Shown here piece by piece: positions 20,348 through 29,792 of a DNA stretch of 64,000 bases (the stretch's first letter is position 1; each line of letters starts with the position of its first letter). The notes under the pieces were generated by a model. It did no database searches and was not told the origin of the DNA. It worked only from the letters and a program-made list of their open reading frames with translations. Made by a program: the position numbers and the translations under genes. The stretch lies in contig NBTC02000002.1 in assembly GCA_002082245.2 (NCBI GenBank), positions 2,604,001 to 2,668,000 of the forward strand, written 5' to 3'. Source of the DNA: Yersinia enterocolitica (lineage in GTDB: Bacteria; Pseudomonadota; Gammaproteobacteria; Enterobacterales; Enterobacteriaceae).

Positions 20348-21172
20348 ATGCAAGCTATTCAATCTTCCTGGTTTATTCAGGGAATGATTAAAGCCACCAG
20401 CGATATGTGGCGCAAAGGGTGGGATGAACGTAACGGTGGCAATATCAGCCTGCGCTTATTGGCTGAAGAGGTTGAACCGTATCGTGGTGATTTCGCTGCG
20501 CAACCACGTAACGTGGAACTCACTCAACCCGCCCCTGAACTGGCGAACAGTTGGTTCTTAGTCACCGGCTCTGGCAAATTTTTCCGCAATGTTGAATTAA
20601 ACCCAGAAGACAATCTGGTACTACTGCAAGTCAGCAATGATGGCATGGCTTATCACATTCACTGGGGCCTGCCGCAAGGGGGGCTACCAACCTCAGAGCT
20701 TGCCGCGCACTTCCAATCTCATATTGTTCGCATGCAAGTCAGTGGTGGCAGCAACCGAGTGATCATGCATTGCCATGCCACCAATCTGATTGCTCTGAGT
20801 TATGTACAAAAACTGGAAAATGCCAGCTTCACTCGATTGTTATGGGAGGGCAGCACCGAGTGCCTGGTGGTGTTCCCCGACGGTATCGGCATCGTGCCGT
20901 GGATGGTGCCGGGAACCGACGGTATTGGTAGCCAAACCGCCGAGCAGATGCGTGAACACAGCCTAGTGCTGTGGCCGTTCCACGGTATTTTCGGCAGTGG
21001 GCCAACACTGGATGATGCCTTTGGTCTGATTGATACCGCCGAGAAATCCGCCGAAATCATGGTGAAAGTCCTGTCGATGGGTGGCAAGCAGCAAACCATT
21101 TCTCGTGAACAACTGATAGCACTCGCGGCTCGTTTTGACGTGACCCCATTAGCCGCTGCACTGGACGTTTAA
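20348..21172 (+). CDS. rhaD: RhaD, rhamnulose-1-phosphate aldolase
   Basis: Class II (zinc) aldolase that cleaves L-rhamnulose 1-phosphate to dihydroxyacetone phosphate and L-lactaldehyde. The class II features [30 protein letters not shown] (zinc histidines) and [12 protein letters not shown] are present. I prefer ATG 20348 (MQAIQSSWF) to 20342 because the AAGGA motif at 20334-20338 is then 9 bp away instead of 3 bp. The 274-residue length agrees with E. coli. Confidence 0.95.
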   Translation: MQAIQSSWFIQGMIKATSDMWRKGWDERNGGNISLRLLAEEVEPYRGDFAAQPRNVELTQPAPELANSWFLVTGSGKFFRNVELNPEDNLVLLQVSNDGMAYHIHWGLPQGGLPTSELAAHFQSHIVRMQVSGGSNRVIMHCHATNLIALSYVQKLENASFTRLLWEGSTECLVVFPDGIGIVPWMVPGTDGIGSQTAEQMREHSLVLWPFHGIFGSGPTLDDAFGLIDTAEKSAEIMVKVLSMGGKQQTISREQLIALAARFDVTPLAAALDV

Positions 21173-21244
21173 CCCCTTCGACCAACGCTCCGGTTCAGGC
21201 CGGGGCTGGTCATTATCTGGTCTGCTTTCTTTGAGGAGCACAGC

Positions 21245-22393
21245 ATGAGCTTTATGTTGGCACTACCAAAAATCAGCTTGCACGGCACAGGTGCAATCGA
21301 GGATATGGTTAAATTACTCGGTGACAAACAGTGGGACAAAGCCCTGATTGTCACTGATGGGCAGTTGGTCGAGCTAGGCCTACTCGACGGTCTGTTCGCT
21401 GCGATGCAACAGCATCAGTTACCTTATGCCTTGTTTGGCGAGGTATTTCCTAACCCTACCGAAGCGTTAGTACAGGCAGGATTAGCCGCTTTCAGGCAGC
21501 ATCAGTGTGACTATCTGATAGCTTTTGGTGGCGGTAGCCCAATCGATACAGCCAAAGCCGTTAAGATTTTGACCGCCAATCCGGGGCCATCCACGGCATA
21601 CTCTGGTGTCGGTAAAGTAAAACAGAGTGGTGTCCCGCTGGTCGCCATCAATACCACCGCCGGAACAACCGCAGAACTGACCAGTAATGCAGTGATTATT
21701 GATAGCCAGCGGCAAGTAAAAGAAGTCATTATCGATACCAATATCATTCCTGATATCGCCGTCGATGACCCCTCTGTCATGTTGAATATTCCTGCCAGTG
21801 TGACTGCTGCAACCGGAATGGATGCCCTCACCCACGCTATCGAAGCCTATGTATCGCTGGGCGCACACACCCTAACCGACCATTCAGCGCTTGAATCTAT
21901 CCGCCTGATCAGCCAATGGTTACCTCTGGCAGTCGATGACGGTAAGAATCTGCACGCACGTGAAATGATGGCGTGCGGCCAGTATCTGGCGGGGATGGCA
22001 TTTAACAGCGCCGGGCTAGGTTTAGTGCATGCACTGGCCCATCAGCCGGGTGCGACCCATAACCTTCCACACGGGGTGTGCAATGCTATTTTACTGCCAA
22101 TTATTGAAGAGTATAACCGCCCACAGGCAGTCAGCCGTTTTGCCCGCATAGCACAAGCCATGGGGATAAATACTCAACAGTTGACTGATGAGCAAGCCAG
22201 CCATCAAGCGATAAGCGCCATTCGGCAGTTGTCGCAACGTGTTGGCATTCCTGTTGGCTTCTCAGCATTAGGTATTCAGGAAAGTGATATCGAAGGCTGG
22301 TTAGATAAAGCGCTGGCGGATCCTTGTGCTCCTTGTAACCCACGTACTGCGGACAGAGATCAAGTCCGCGCACTGTACTTACAGGCACTTTGA
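21245..22393 (+). CDS. fucO: FucO, lactaldehyde reductase
   Basis: Iron-dependent group III alcohol dehydrogenase that reduces L-lactaldehyde from the rhamnose pathway to L-1,2-propanediol. The NAD-binding [13 protein letters not shown] motif and the iron-binding signature with histidines around [22 protein letters not shown] are present; 382 residues is normal. Placement inside the rha operon between rhaD and rhaM differs from E. coli K-12, where fucO belongs to the fucose locus. AGGAG precedes the start. Confidence 0.94.
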   Translation: MSFMLALPKISLHGTGAIEDMVKLLGDKQWDKALIVTDGQLVELGLLDGLFAAMQQHQLPYALFGEVFPNPTEALVQAGLAAFRQHQCDYLIAFGGGSPIDTAKAVKILTANPGPSTAYSGVGKVKQSGVPLVAINTTAGTTAELTSNAVIIDSQRQVKEVIIDTNIIPDIAVDDPSVMLNIPASVTAATGMDALTHAIEAYVSLGAHTLTDHSALESIRLISQWLPLAVDDGKNLHAREMMACGQYLAGMAFNSAGLGLVHALAHQPGATHNLPHGVCNAILLPIIEEYNRPQAVSRFARIAQAMGINTQQLTDEQASHQAISAIRQLSQRVGIPVGFSALGIQESDIEGWLDKALADPCAPCNPRTADRDQVRALYLQAL

Positions 22394-22406
22394 TCGGAGT
22401 AATATC

Positions 22407-22721
22407 ATGATACGCAAAGCCTTTGTAATGCAGGTTAACCCTGATGCCCATGCAGAATATCAGCGGCGGCACTCACCCATCTGGCCTGAACTGGAAGCGG
22501 TACTGAAAGCCCATGGCGCTCACCACTATTCAATTTTTCTTGATGACACGCGCAATTTGCTATTTGGTTTTGTCGAAATTGAATCAGAAGAGCGCTGGAA
22601 TGCCGTGGCCCAAACCGCCATTTGCCAGCGCTGGTGGCAACATATGGCCGATGTGATGCCAGCCAACCCTGATAACAGCCCGGTAAGCCAGGCACTACGA
22701 GAAGTGTTCTATTTGGCATAG
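22407..22721 (+). CDS. rhaM: RhaM, L-rhamnose mutarotase
   Basis: Small enzyme (104 residues) that interconverts alpha and beta anomers of L-rhamnose. The family start [22 protein letters not shown] and the W-rich end [13 protein letters not shown] are clear. The frame is open upstream into fucO, but the start at 22407 has GGAG 8 bp before it and matches the family length. It is the last gene of the rha operon and is followed by a strong hairpin. Confidence 0.95.
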   Translation: MIRKAFVMQVNPDAHAEYQRRHSPIWPELEAVLKAHGAHHYSIFLDDTRNLLFGFVEIESEERWNAVAQTAICQRWWQHMADVMPANPDNSPVSQALREVFYLA

Positions 22722-22728
22722 CTCGCCC

Positions 22729-22754
22729 GATGTGGAGCCTGGCTCCACATCTTT
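22729..22754. terminator. Hairpin terminator at the end of the rha operon
   Basis: GATGTGGAGCC (22729-22739) pairs perfectly with GGCTCCACATC (22741-22751), followed by TTT. It lies 7 bp after the rhaM stop and touches the end of the convergent LysR pseudogene, so it may serve both directions. Confidence 0.8.
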
Positions 22755-23640
22755 CAGGACGTTGCCAGTCCCTGCACATAGTCTTCAAACACCGGATGAC
22801 CTATCACCACATCAATAAAACAGCTCAATGCCGGTGAGTTCAACTTACGACTCGGATACACCAGATACAGCTCATTACCTTCAGCCTGCCATTGTGGTAA
22901 CACCTCCACTAATTGACGGTTTGCCACCACTTCACGGCTTAAAAATGCCGGTAATAGGGTGATACCACCACCCGCCAGGCCACATTCACGGGCATACAGC
23001 AGATTATCAGTGACATGCAGCGCAGGTACCTGCCAGCGGTAAAACTCATCTTCACGGCGTAAAATCAGCGCCTGCCAGGCACGGTGGGCAATACAACGGT
23101 GAGTATCCAGTTGCCTTGGATGAGTGAGTGGCGGATGCTGTGCCAGATAGGCGGGTGACGCCAACAGATAGCGTGGCGCATAGCCCAATCGGCGGCCAAT
23201 CAGTGACGAGTCCTGCGGCTTACCGGTGCGCAATGCCACATCAAAGCCCTCTCCGAGACTAACACTTCCAACAGCACATCCGGGTATTGCCGCTGGAAAT
23301 CTGTTGCCAACCGCGCCAGTAAAGTCGCCCCCAGCCCTGCTGGAGTTGAGATGCGCAAGCGGCCACTGGGGTTATCTTTCAGGCGTTGCAGCGCCAGATC
23401 AGCGCGCTCTGCGGCTTGTAGCATCTCCTGACAATGCACTAGATAGCGCTCACCGGCAAAGGTCAGGTTCAGCTGACGGGTGGTTCGATTGAGTAAACGG
23501 ATACCTAAGTTTTGTTCTAACTGACTGATGCGCTGGCTGACACTGGATTTCGGTAAACCCGCCATTTCAGCGGCGCGGGTAAAGCTGCCACACTCCGCGA
23601 CTCGTGCAAACAGCGCCATATCCTGAAGTTGTTTAAACAT
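22754..23640 (-). pseudogene. LysR-family regulator disrupted by a frameshifting deletion
   Basis: The 5' part (23640 down to about 23258) encodes a normal LysR helix-turn-helix and linker: FARVAECGSFTRAAEMAGLP through QYPDVLLEVLVS. The 3' part, in another frame from about 23253 to 22754, continues with EGFDVALRTGKPQ and the rest of the effector domain. Related proteins of this LTTR subgroup carry about eight residues (typically D-x-x-VDLV-x) between VLVS and EGFDVALR; here only two bases separate them, consistent with loss of about 22 bp. It is divergent from the alcohol dehydrogenase gene it probably once controlled. Confidence 0.88.
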
Positions 23641-23741
23641 GATTGTTTATCTTAGACGAACACTGCGTTAGTGATTGTCCATCTTATCACCACCACCAAG
23701 AAGGTCTAGACTCAATCCATACGCTAAACAGGAGTATTACC

Positions 23742-24743
23742 ATGTCAGTTAAAGCCATTGCGGTGAACCCGCAACAACCCACCGATTTTATTGAAGTCGC
23801 TCTGGACCCACTCACTCCCGGTCCGTTTGATTTGCTGGTTGAGGTTAAAGCCGCGTCCATCAATCCGGTTGATACCAAAGTACATGCTGGCCTGAAGAAG
23901 AATGGCCTGCAACAGCCGCGAATTCTGGGTTGGGATGCCGCTGGAGTGGTCATCAGCGTCGGTGCGAACGTCACCGAGTTCCGTGCAGGTGATGAAGTGT
24001 GGTATGCCGGCGATATCACCCGCCCCGGTAGCAATGCTAACCAACAGTTGGTTGATGCTCGCATCGTGGCCCACAAACCCCGTTCATTCAACTGGGCGCA
24101 GGCCGCTGCATTGCCATTAACCGCAATAACTGCGTGGGAAGCGCTGTTTGAACATCTAAAAATTCAGCAAGCCAGTGCCGGACAAAGTTTATTGATCATC
24201 GGGGGAGCGGGCGGGGTTGGCTCATTAGCTATTCCCCTGGCGGCATTACGTAGCCCGCTAAAAGTGATAGCAACAGCATCACGGCCAGCATCAGCCGCCT
24301 GGTGTCGTGAACGTGGAGCGGACTTGACCGTCGATTATCACCATCTGAAAGCTGAGCTGGCAAAAGAAGGTATTGATAAAGTTGATTATATTCTTTGCCT
24401 GAATGACACCGACGGCCACTGGCCCGCCATCAGTGAACTCATCGCGCCATTGGGGCAAATCTGTACCATTGTTGAAAATGAAAAACCGTTGGATCAGAAT
24501 CAGTTAAAACTCAAAAGTGCCGCCCTGCATTGGGAATTTATGTTCACCCGCAGCATGTTCTCTACCCCGGATATCGCTCAACAAGGGCAAATTTTAAAGC
24601 AGGTAAGCCAGTTGGTGGATGAGGGCAAACTGCCAGGCACCTTAAGCGAAACACTGCACGGCCTGACAGTGGAAAACCTACATGCCGCCCACGCGCAAGT
24701 TGCAGGCGGGCATATGCAGGGTAAAGTCGTTATTGCTTACTAA
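23742..24743 (+). CDS. Zinc-binding-type alcohol dehydrogenase / quinone oxidoreductase family protein
   Basis: MDR-superfamily oxidoreductase of 333 residues. A GroES-like N-terminal domain (VKAASINPVDTKVHAGL, WDAAGVVISVGANV) is followed by a Rossmann NADP-binding domain with IIGGAGGVGSLAIPLAAL. No full set of structural or catalytic zinc cysteines is visible, so despite the family name it is probably a zinc-free NADPH quinone/enone reductase. The start at 23742 (MSVKAIAV) has AGGAG upstream; 33 extra in-frame codons before it are not family-like. Its divergent LysR regulator is broken, so regulation is likely altered. Confidence 0.9.
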   Translation: MSVKAIAVNPQQPTDFIEVALDPLTPGPFDLLVEVKAASINPVDTKVHAGLKKNGLQQPRILGWDAAGVVISVGANVTEFRAGDEVWYAGDITRPGSNANQQLVDARIVAHKPRSFNWAQAAALPLTAITAWEALFEHLKIQQASAGQSLLIIGGAGGVGSLAIPLAALRSPLKVIATASRPASAAWCRERGADLTVDYHHLKAELAKEGIDKVDYILCLNDTDGHWPAISELIAPLGQICTIVENEKPLDQNQLKLKSAALHWEFMFTRSMFSTPDIAQQGQILKQVSQLVDEGKLPGTLSETLHGLTVENLHAAHAQVAGGHMQGKVVIAY

Positions 24744-24758
24744 ATATATTATTAACAG

Positions 24759-24893
24759 GGCTATTTTATTTGCCATTTTACATTTGGGCAGTGCTCGAAA
24801 TCCTCACGTAGCCATGATTTACAACGTCATGGTGTACGCTCCGGTTTCTGTGCGCTGTCCGCATGCAAACTGACTGCAACAATCACGCCCTCA
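24759..24893 (-). repeat. Dispersed ~135-bp repeat, long subtype (reverse orientation)
   Basis: Read on the minus strand it runs from GGGCGTGATTGTTGCAGTC through GCGGACAGCGCACAG, CGGAGCGTACACC, the inner hairpin ATGACG...TCATGG and CGAGCACTGCCC to GGCAAATAAAATAGCC. It matches 27701-27857 almost base for base in the left and central parts. It lies between the dehydrogenase gene and nadR (convergent). Confidence 0.8.
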
Positions 24894-24914
24894 GATATCA
24901 AATTTTCATCAACC

Positions 24915-26189
24915 CTATTGTGGTACATCACTCAATAATGAAGGGCGGGCAAGGCGTTGCAGGTCAGCGGCCAGAAGTTGTTGCACCAGTTCGACACAGC
25001 GCAGAAAGCGTTCATCATAGTCTGCCGATTCGACGTGAACATATTCGATATTGTTACTGCGCAACATCTGCTCCAGTAAGTTCTGGAAGGATTTGCGGTC
25101 ACGATCGCTCCCCAGACTGCGCAAACCATCGGCAACCCACGGCGTATTATTTTCCAACAAAATAACCAGATCAAAACGGTATTCGTCAATCAGCGCCTGC
25201 ACGAAGGGGTGCTCTTTGCCTTCATACTTTTTGCAGAAGGCCTGCGTGGTAACAAAGTCAGTATCGATAAATGCCACTTTGTTGGCGTATTTCACTGCAA
25301 AATCCACATACTGTGCCTGCCCCAGCGCGATTTTGTCGTAATCAGAATATTGCAACGCCATCTCATCGCCGCCAAGATGGGAGAAGACATAATCCCGGCC
25401 ATATTCCCACGCACTGGTAGTATTGAAGATATTGGCTAACTTATTGACCAAAGTGGATTTCCCACTGGATTCACCGCCCAGTATCGCCACAGTACGGACA
25501 AAAAATGGCTTCACTTCAGTCGGAATATAGTCCCAGTAACGGAAAGGGTCACGGCGGATCTGGCGACCACTGATCTTCATAAATGAGCGCTGTGGATCAA
25601 TCAGGATGGTTTCGATGCCAAATTGCTCGTTGTAATGCGGCGCATCCTGGCTTTCGCTGGAATAAATAAAATTCGGAACAATGCCTTTTTCATTCATAAA
25701 GCTCTTTACGCCATGGCTCCACACATCCCAGCCATGGGGGTACGGCTCGATACCGTGCTCATCAAACGAATGAATATGGATATTTTTCTGATATTTAAAG
25801 GTTTGTAACAACCAGCGCAAACGGTCACTGACCGTCGGTTGCTGTGACATCGAACTGTTCTCAAACAGCTCACGATCGCGTGGCTCATCGAAACAAAGAA
25901 TGATGTGCAACTCGTCAACCTGGCTACAGGCGCGCTGGATTAAATAGATATGGCCGGTATGCAGCGGATAAAATTTACCAAACACCACGCCGACTTTTTT
26001 CTCACGGCGGGGAAACTCCAGCCCGAGGAAACGGTGCAGAGCTTCAAGCTTTTGCGCACTGGGGCTTTTGATTTTGTCGTTGAGTAGCTGGCTTAAATAA
26101 CCTTTGGTCATGCCGTTGCATTCGGCCACTTGCTGTAAGGTGCAACCCTTTTGCTTAATTGCTGTTTTGAGATAGTCGAATTGCAGCAT
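24915..26189 (-). CDS. nadR: NadR, trifunctional NAD regulator / NMN adenylyltransferase / ribosylnicotinamide kinase
   Basis: Three modules are visible. An N-terminal helix-turn-helix (about 5-55, CTLQQVAECNGMTKGYLSQLL) represses NAD biosynthesis genes. A nucleotidyltransferase domain has GKFYPLHTGHIYLIQ. A C-terminal P-loop kinase domain has LGGESSGKSTLVNKL. The protein senses NAD and salvages nicotinamide riboside. Length 424 is slightly above the E. coli 410. AAGGAGG precedes the start, and a perfect NadR box lies just upstream of that, implying autoregulation. Confidence 0.96.
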   Translation of the reverse strand: MLQFDYLKTAIKQKGCTLQQVAECNGMTKGYLSQLLNDKIKSPSAQKLEALHRFLGLEFPRREKKVGVVFGKFYPLHTGHIYLIQRACSQVDELHIILCFDEPRDRELFENSSMSQQPTVSDRLRWLLQTFKYQKNIHIHSFDEHGIEPYPHGWDVWSHGVKSFMNEKGIVPNFIYSSESQDAPHYNEQFGIETILIDPQRSFMKISGRQIRRDPFRYWDYIPTEVKPFFVRTVAILGGESSGKSTLVNKLANIFNTTSAWEYGRDYVFSHLGGDEMALQYSDYDKIALGQAQYVDFAVKYANKVAFIDTDFVTTQAFCKKYEGKEHPFVQALIDEYRFDLVILLENNTPWVADGLRSLGSDRDRKSFQNLLEQMLRSNNIEYVHVESADYDERFLRCVELVQQLLAADLQRLARPSLLSDVPQ

Positions 26190-26199
26190 ACCGCCTCCT

Positions 26200-26217
26200 T
26201 GTTTAGTGCGCTAAACA
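26200..26217 (-). promoter_or_regulatory. NadR box upstream of nadR
   Basis: TGTTTA-GTGCGC-TAAACA is a perfect match to the enterobacterial NadR operator TGTTTA-N6-TAAACA. It lies 11-28 bp before the nadR start, immediately upstream of the ribosome-binding site, in the 73-bp gap after radA. This predicts repression of nadR by its own product. Confidence 0.88.
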
Positions 26218-26262
26218 AAAATAACACAGTATGTCGCAAGATGAACACGACTAAATTAGCGG

Positions 26263-27648
26263 TTATAAATCCTCTAACACCGCCAACGCATCAGCCAATT
26301 TCTTCACCCCGAACACCTGCATATTGGGCAGGGGCTTCTTCGGCATATTGGCATACGGCACGATAGCGCGTTTAAAACCGTGTTTGGCCGCCTCAGAGAT
26401 ACGCTCTTGACCACTGGGTACTGGGCGAATTTCACCGGCTAGCCCTACCTCACCAAATACCACTAAATCCTGTGGCAGCGGGCGGTCACGCAAGCTGGAT
26501 ACTAGCGACATCAGCAATGCCAGATCAGCACTGGTTTCTGTCACTTTCACCCCACCCACCACATTGACGAACACATCTTGGTCCGACATCTGTAACCCGC
26601 CATGGCGATGCAATACCGCCAACAAGATTGCCAGCCGGTTCTGTTCCAGACCGACCGCCACCCGACGTGGGTTGGACATCATTGAGTGATCGACCAGCGC
26701 CTGAATCTCTACCAGCAGCGGGCGAGTCCCTTCCCATACCACCATCACCGAGCTACCAGCAGTGACTTCATCCCCACGGCTGAGGAAAATCGCCGACGGG
26801 TTGCTAACTTCACGCAAGCCCTGTTCGGTCATAGCAAATACACCTAACTCATTCACCGCACCAAAGCGGTTTTTGTGGCTACGCAGCGTACGGAAACGAG
26901 TATCACCGTCACCATCAAGCATCACAGAGCAGTCAATACAGTGCTCCAGCACTTTCGGCCCGGCCAGTGAACCATCTTTCGTCACATGGCCCACCATGAT
27001 AATGGCAACACCCCGGGTTTTGGCAAAACGGGTCAGGTAGGCGGCCGTTTCGCGCACTTGGGCCACGCTGCCCGGCGACGACTGAATATCCGCCATATGC
27101 ATCACCTGAATGGAGTCGATCACCATCAAGCGCGGCTGCTCTTGCTCAGCAATCAAGCAAATTTGCTCTATACTGGTTTCCGACAGCATATTGAGGCCCG
27201 CTGTAGGCAACCCCAAACGATGCGCACGCATCGCCACCTGCTGCAACGACTCTTCGCCAGTGACATACAGGGTTTTCATGTTTTCAGACAGCTTGCAGAG
27301 CGTTTGCAACAGTAAGGTACTTTTCCCCGCGCCGGGGTTACCACCAATCAGAATGGCACTGCCCGGCACTACACCACCACCTAGCACCCGATCAAACTCA
27401 AGAAAGCCCGTTGAAAAGCGCGGTAGTTCGTCCAGACTGATATCTGACAGCTTCTGTACCCGGCTGACGCCTGCATCACCGGCATAGCCACCAAAACGCT
27501 CATTGCGCGACGACGACGAGGTTGCCGCCGCCAGCCTGATTTCGGTAATGGTATTCCAGGCATTACAGGCACTGCACTGCCCCTGCCAACGAGGATAATC
27601 GGCACCACACTCATTACAGACAAATGCTCGTTTTGGCGCTTTAGCCAC
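26263..27648 (-). CDS. radA: RadA (Sms), DNA repair ATPase/branch-migration helicase
   Basis: RecA-like protein that helps process recombination intermediates. An N-terminal C4 zinc finger (CNECGADYPRWQGQCSAC) is followed by a RecA-type ATPase with Walker A GGNPGAGKST, the RadA-specific HKNRFGAVNE motif, and a C-terminal Lon-protease-like domain without protease function. 461 residues is the usual size. It lies between serB and nadR, as in E. coli. Confidence 0.97.
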   Translation of the reverse strand: MAKAPKRAFVCNECGADYPRWQGQCSACNAWNTITEIRLAAATSSSSRNERFGGYAGDAGVSRVQKLSDISLDELPRFSTGFLEFDRVLGGGVVPGSAILIGGNPGAGKSTLLLQTLCKLSENMKTLYVTGEESLQQVAMRAHRLGLPTAGLNMLSETSIEQICLIAEQEQPRLMVIDSIQVMHMADIQSSPGSVAQVRETAAYLTRFAKTRGVAIIMVGHVTKDGSLAGPKVLEHCIDCSVMLDGDGDTRFRTLRSHKNRFGAVNELGVFAMTEQGLREVSNPSAIFLSRGDEVTAGSSVMVVWEGTRPLLVEIQALVDHSMMSNPRRVAVGLEQNRLAILLAVLHRHGGLQMSDQDVFVNVVGGVKVTETSADLALLMSLVSSLRDRPLPQDLVVFGEVGLAGEIRPVPSGQERISEAAKHGFKRAIVPYANMPKKPLPNMQVFGVKKLADALAVLEDL

Positions 27649-27700
27649 GGTTCACCTCAATTTAATTAGCTCACACCTGCCTGAGCCCCAAATTACCTAA

Positions 27701-27857
27701 TAAGCGTAATTGTTGCAGGCAGTTTGAGTGCAGACAGCGCGCAGAAATCGGAGCGTACACCATGACGTTGTAAATCATGGCGACGTGAGGATTTTATTCG
27801 CTACGCTCCCCCTACGGGCCGCCCTTAAGTGCGTTCAAAATGGCAAATAAAATAGCC
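27701..27857 (+). repeat. Dispersed repeat, long subtype
   Basis: It runs from TAAGCGTAATTGTTGCAGG through GCAGACAGCGCGCAG, CGGAGCGTACACC, an internal hairpin (CATGACGTTGTAAATCATGG) and ACGTGAGGATT to GGCAAATAAAATAGCC. A segment TTATTCGCTACGCTCCCCCT replaces the CGAGCACTGCCC part of other copies. It fills the gap between radA and serB. Confidence 0.8.
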
Positions 27858-27861
27858 TATT

Positions 27862-28839
27862 TCATCGTTCTTCGTGCTTCAGACTGCCGGTCAAAATGCA
27901 AAGAACACTCAGCAAATCACCGTGGCGGATCGCCACTTTCGCTTTGGCATACACCTTCGGCTTTGCATGGAAAGCCAGCCCTAAACCGGCGGCTTGCATC
28001 ATTTTCAGGTCATTGGCGCCATCGCCGATAGCCACTGTTTGAGCAATAGGGATATTGAGTTTTTCCGCCAACTTGAGCAGGGTATCGGCTTTATATTGTG
28101 CATCGACAATCGGCCCTAACACTTTGCCGGTCAGCTTGCCGTCTTTGATTTCAAGTTCATTAGCTGCCACATCGACCAGACGCAGTTTGTCGCGCAGATA
28201 TTCAGCGTAATAAGTAAAACCACCGGAGGCGATCGCCACATGCCAATCTAATGCCTGAAGCTTACGGACCAGGCTGGTCAGCCCCGGCATCAATGGCAGT
28301 TGGTCACGTACCTGTTTTAAGATATTGGCATCCGCCCCTTTCAGGGTGGCAACCCGCTGGCGCAGGCTGGCGGCGAAGTCCAGTTCACCTTGCATGGCGC
28401 GTTCGGTGACGGCAGCCACTTCTTCGCCGACACCGGCGAGTTTGGCAATCTCATCAATACATTCGATTTGGATGGCAGTTGAATCCATATCCATCACCAG
28501 CAGGCCCGGGGTACGCAAATGCGGGATAGCTCCCAGAGGGGCGACATCAAGACCGTTTTCATCCGCTAACGTTTTAATCCGTGGGGTTAAACTGCCGGCC
28601 AAACGGATGACCTGATAATCCTCCACACACCAGGCGGAGACAATCACCATGGCGGCACCCAATTGGCCCTGAAAACCCGTAATACGCTGTTTATCCAGCT
28701 TTCTACCGTACAGTAGCCAACCTGTATGACCGGCACGATAATCCAGCGGCATGACCTCATCACCACTGAGCGAAAGTGGCAGACCTGGCCATTGATAGAT
28801 CTCCGCGGGGAGATCGCAATAGGTCAGACTATTAGACAT
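27862..28839 (-). CDS. serB: SerB, phosphoserine phosphatase
   Basis: Last step of L-serine synthesis: dephosphorylation of O-phosphoserine. An N-terminal ACT-like region (about 1-100) precedes the HAD phosphatase domain with the nucleophile motif VMDMDSTAIQ, the IASGGFTYYAEYL motif and the metal-binding IGDGANDLKMM. The start at 28839 (MSNSLTYCDL) is chosen for its AGGAGT ribosome-binding site and gives 325 residues, close to E. coli's 322; 17 further in-frame codons upstream are not conserved. Confidence 0.96.
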   Translation of the reverse strand: MSNSLTYCDLPAEIYQWPGLPLSLSGDEVMPLDYRAGHTGWLLYGRKLDKQRITGFQGQLGAAMVIVSAWCVEDYQVIRLAGSLTPRIKTLADENGLDVAPLGAIPHLRTPGLLVMDMDSTAIQIECIDEIAKLAGVGEEVAAVTERAMQGELDFAASLRQRVATLKGADANILKQVRDQLPLMPGLTSLVRKLQALDWHVAIASGGFTYYAEYLRDKLRLVDVAANELEIKDGKLTGKVLGPIVDAQYKADTLLKLAEKLNIPIAQTVAIGDGANDLKMMQAAGLGLAFHAKPKVYAKAKVAIRHGDLLSVLCILTGSLKHEER

Positions 28840-28920
28840 GAATGACTCCTGTAGAAAACGGGGTAAAGACCAGACAAAAGGACGCATCAAGCTATCCTAT
28901 CGCCCTTGCTTCTGGCAACA

Positions 28921-29047
28921 TATACCCTAAATAATTCGAGTTGCGGGAAGGCGGCAAACGAAATAATCCCGATAAACTTACATCAGTAAGTGATTCGGGT
29001 TATTGAGAGTAGCCAACGCACATGCGGCTTGAAGTATGACGGGTATA
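28921..29047 (+). repeat. Full-length ERIC element between serB and ytjB
   Basis: A 127-bp element beginning TATACCCTAAATAATTCGAG and ending GCGGCTTGAAGTATGACGGG plus TATA, with the central AACTTACATCAGTAAGTGATT palindrome. It lies in the divergent serB/ytjB promoter region and ends 28 bp before the ytjB start. Confidence 0.93.
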
Positions 29048-29075
29048 AAGTCACCGATTCTTGCAAGGAACCTGC

Positions 29076-29777
29076 ATGGCTAAGGCCAAACTAAAATTCC
29101 GACTGCACCGTACGGCTATTGTGCTGATTTGCTTGGCATTATTAGTCTTGCTGATGCAAGGTGCATCCTATTTCAGCCTCAGTCATCAACTCGCTCGTTC
29201 GGAACAAGTTGAAGAGCTGGCGAAAACACTGGCAAAACAAGTCACTTTCAGCCTCGCCCCCATCATGGACAGTGGGGATGATGATATCGACAGCCAAAAA
29301 GTTGACGAAATTCTCCAGCAACTGACGCAATCAAGCCGCGTATTGGATGCCAGTGTATATCAAATTGACGGAACGCTGGTCGCCAGCGCTGGAGAGAACG
29401 TAAAAGTACGTGATCGACTGGCTTTGGATGGTAAACGCCCCGGCAGCTATTTCAACCACCAGATTGTCGAGCTGATCCCCGGGAAAAGCGGGCCAAGCGG
29501 CTTTCTGCGTATGACGCTGGACACCCATGTGCTGGCGACGGAATCCAAGCAAGTGGATAATACCACCAATTTGCTGCGCTTGATGATTCTCGTCGCACTG
29601 GCGGTGGGGATCATTCTGGCTCGCACTCTGCTGCAAGGTCGCCGCAGCCGTTGGCAGCAATCACCTTATCTGCTCACCGCCAATACGCCGGTCAAAGAAG
29701 ATGAGGATGAAACACCTGAGACACCTGAGACACCTGCCAGTCAGGCAGATGCAGATAAAAAGACGGGCGATAAATAA
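29076..29777 (+). CDS. ytjB: YtjB (SMP family), inner-membrane protein
   Basis: Membrane protein of the SMP/YtjB family, role unknown. Two membrane helices are evident (about residues 14-37 and 165-185) flanking a ~125-residue extracytoplasmic domain. The C-terminal tail is acidic, with three tandem ETPETP-type repeats (DETPETPETPASQ) that look like a simple-sequence expansion. The start at 29076 (MAKAKLKFR) has AAGGA 7 bp before it. It is divergent from serB as in E. coli. Confidence 0.9.
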   Translation: MAKAKLKFRLHRTAIVLICLALLVLLMQGASYFSLSHQLARSEQVEELAKTLAKQVTFSLAPIMDSGDDDIDSQKVDEILQQLTQSSRVLDASVYQIDGTLVASAGENVKVRDRLALDGKRPGSYFNHQIVELIPGKSGPSGFLRMTLDTHVLATESKQVDNTTNLLRLMILVALAVGIILARTLLQGRRSRWQQSPYLLTANTPVKEDEDETPETPETPASQADADKKTGDK

Positions 29778-29792
29778 TACTGCGGATAGATA

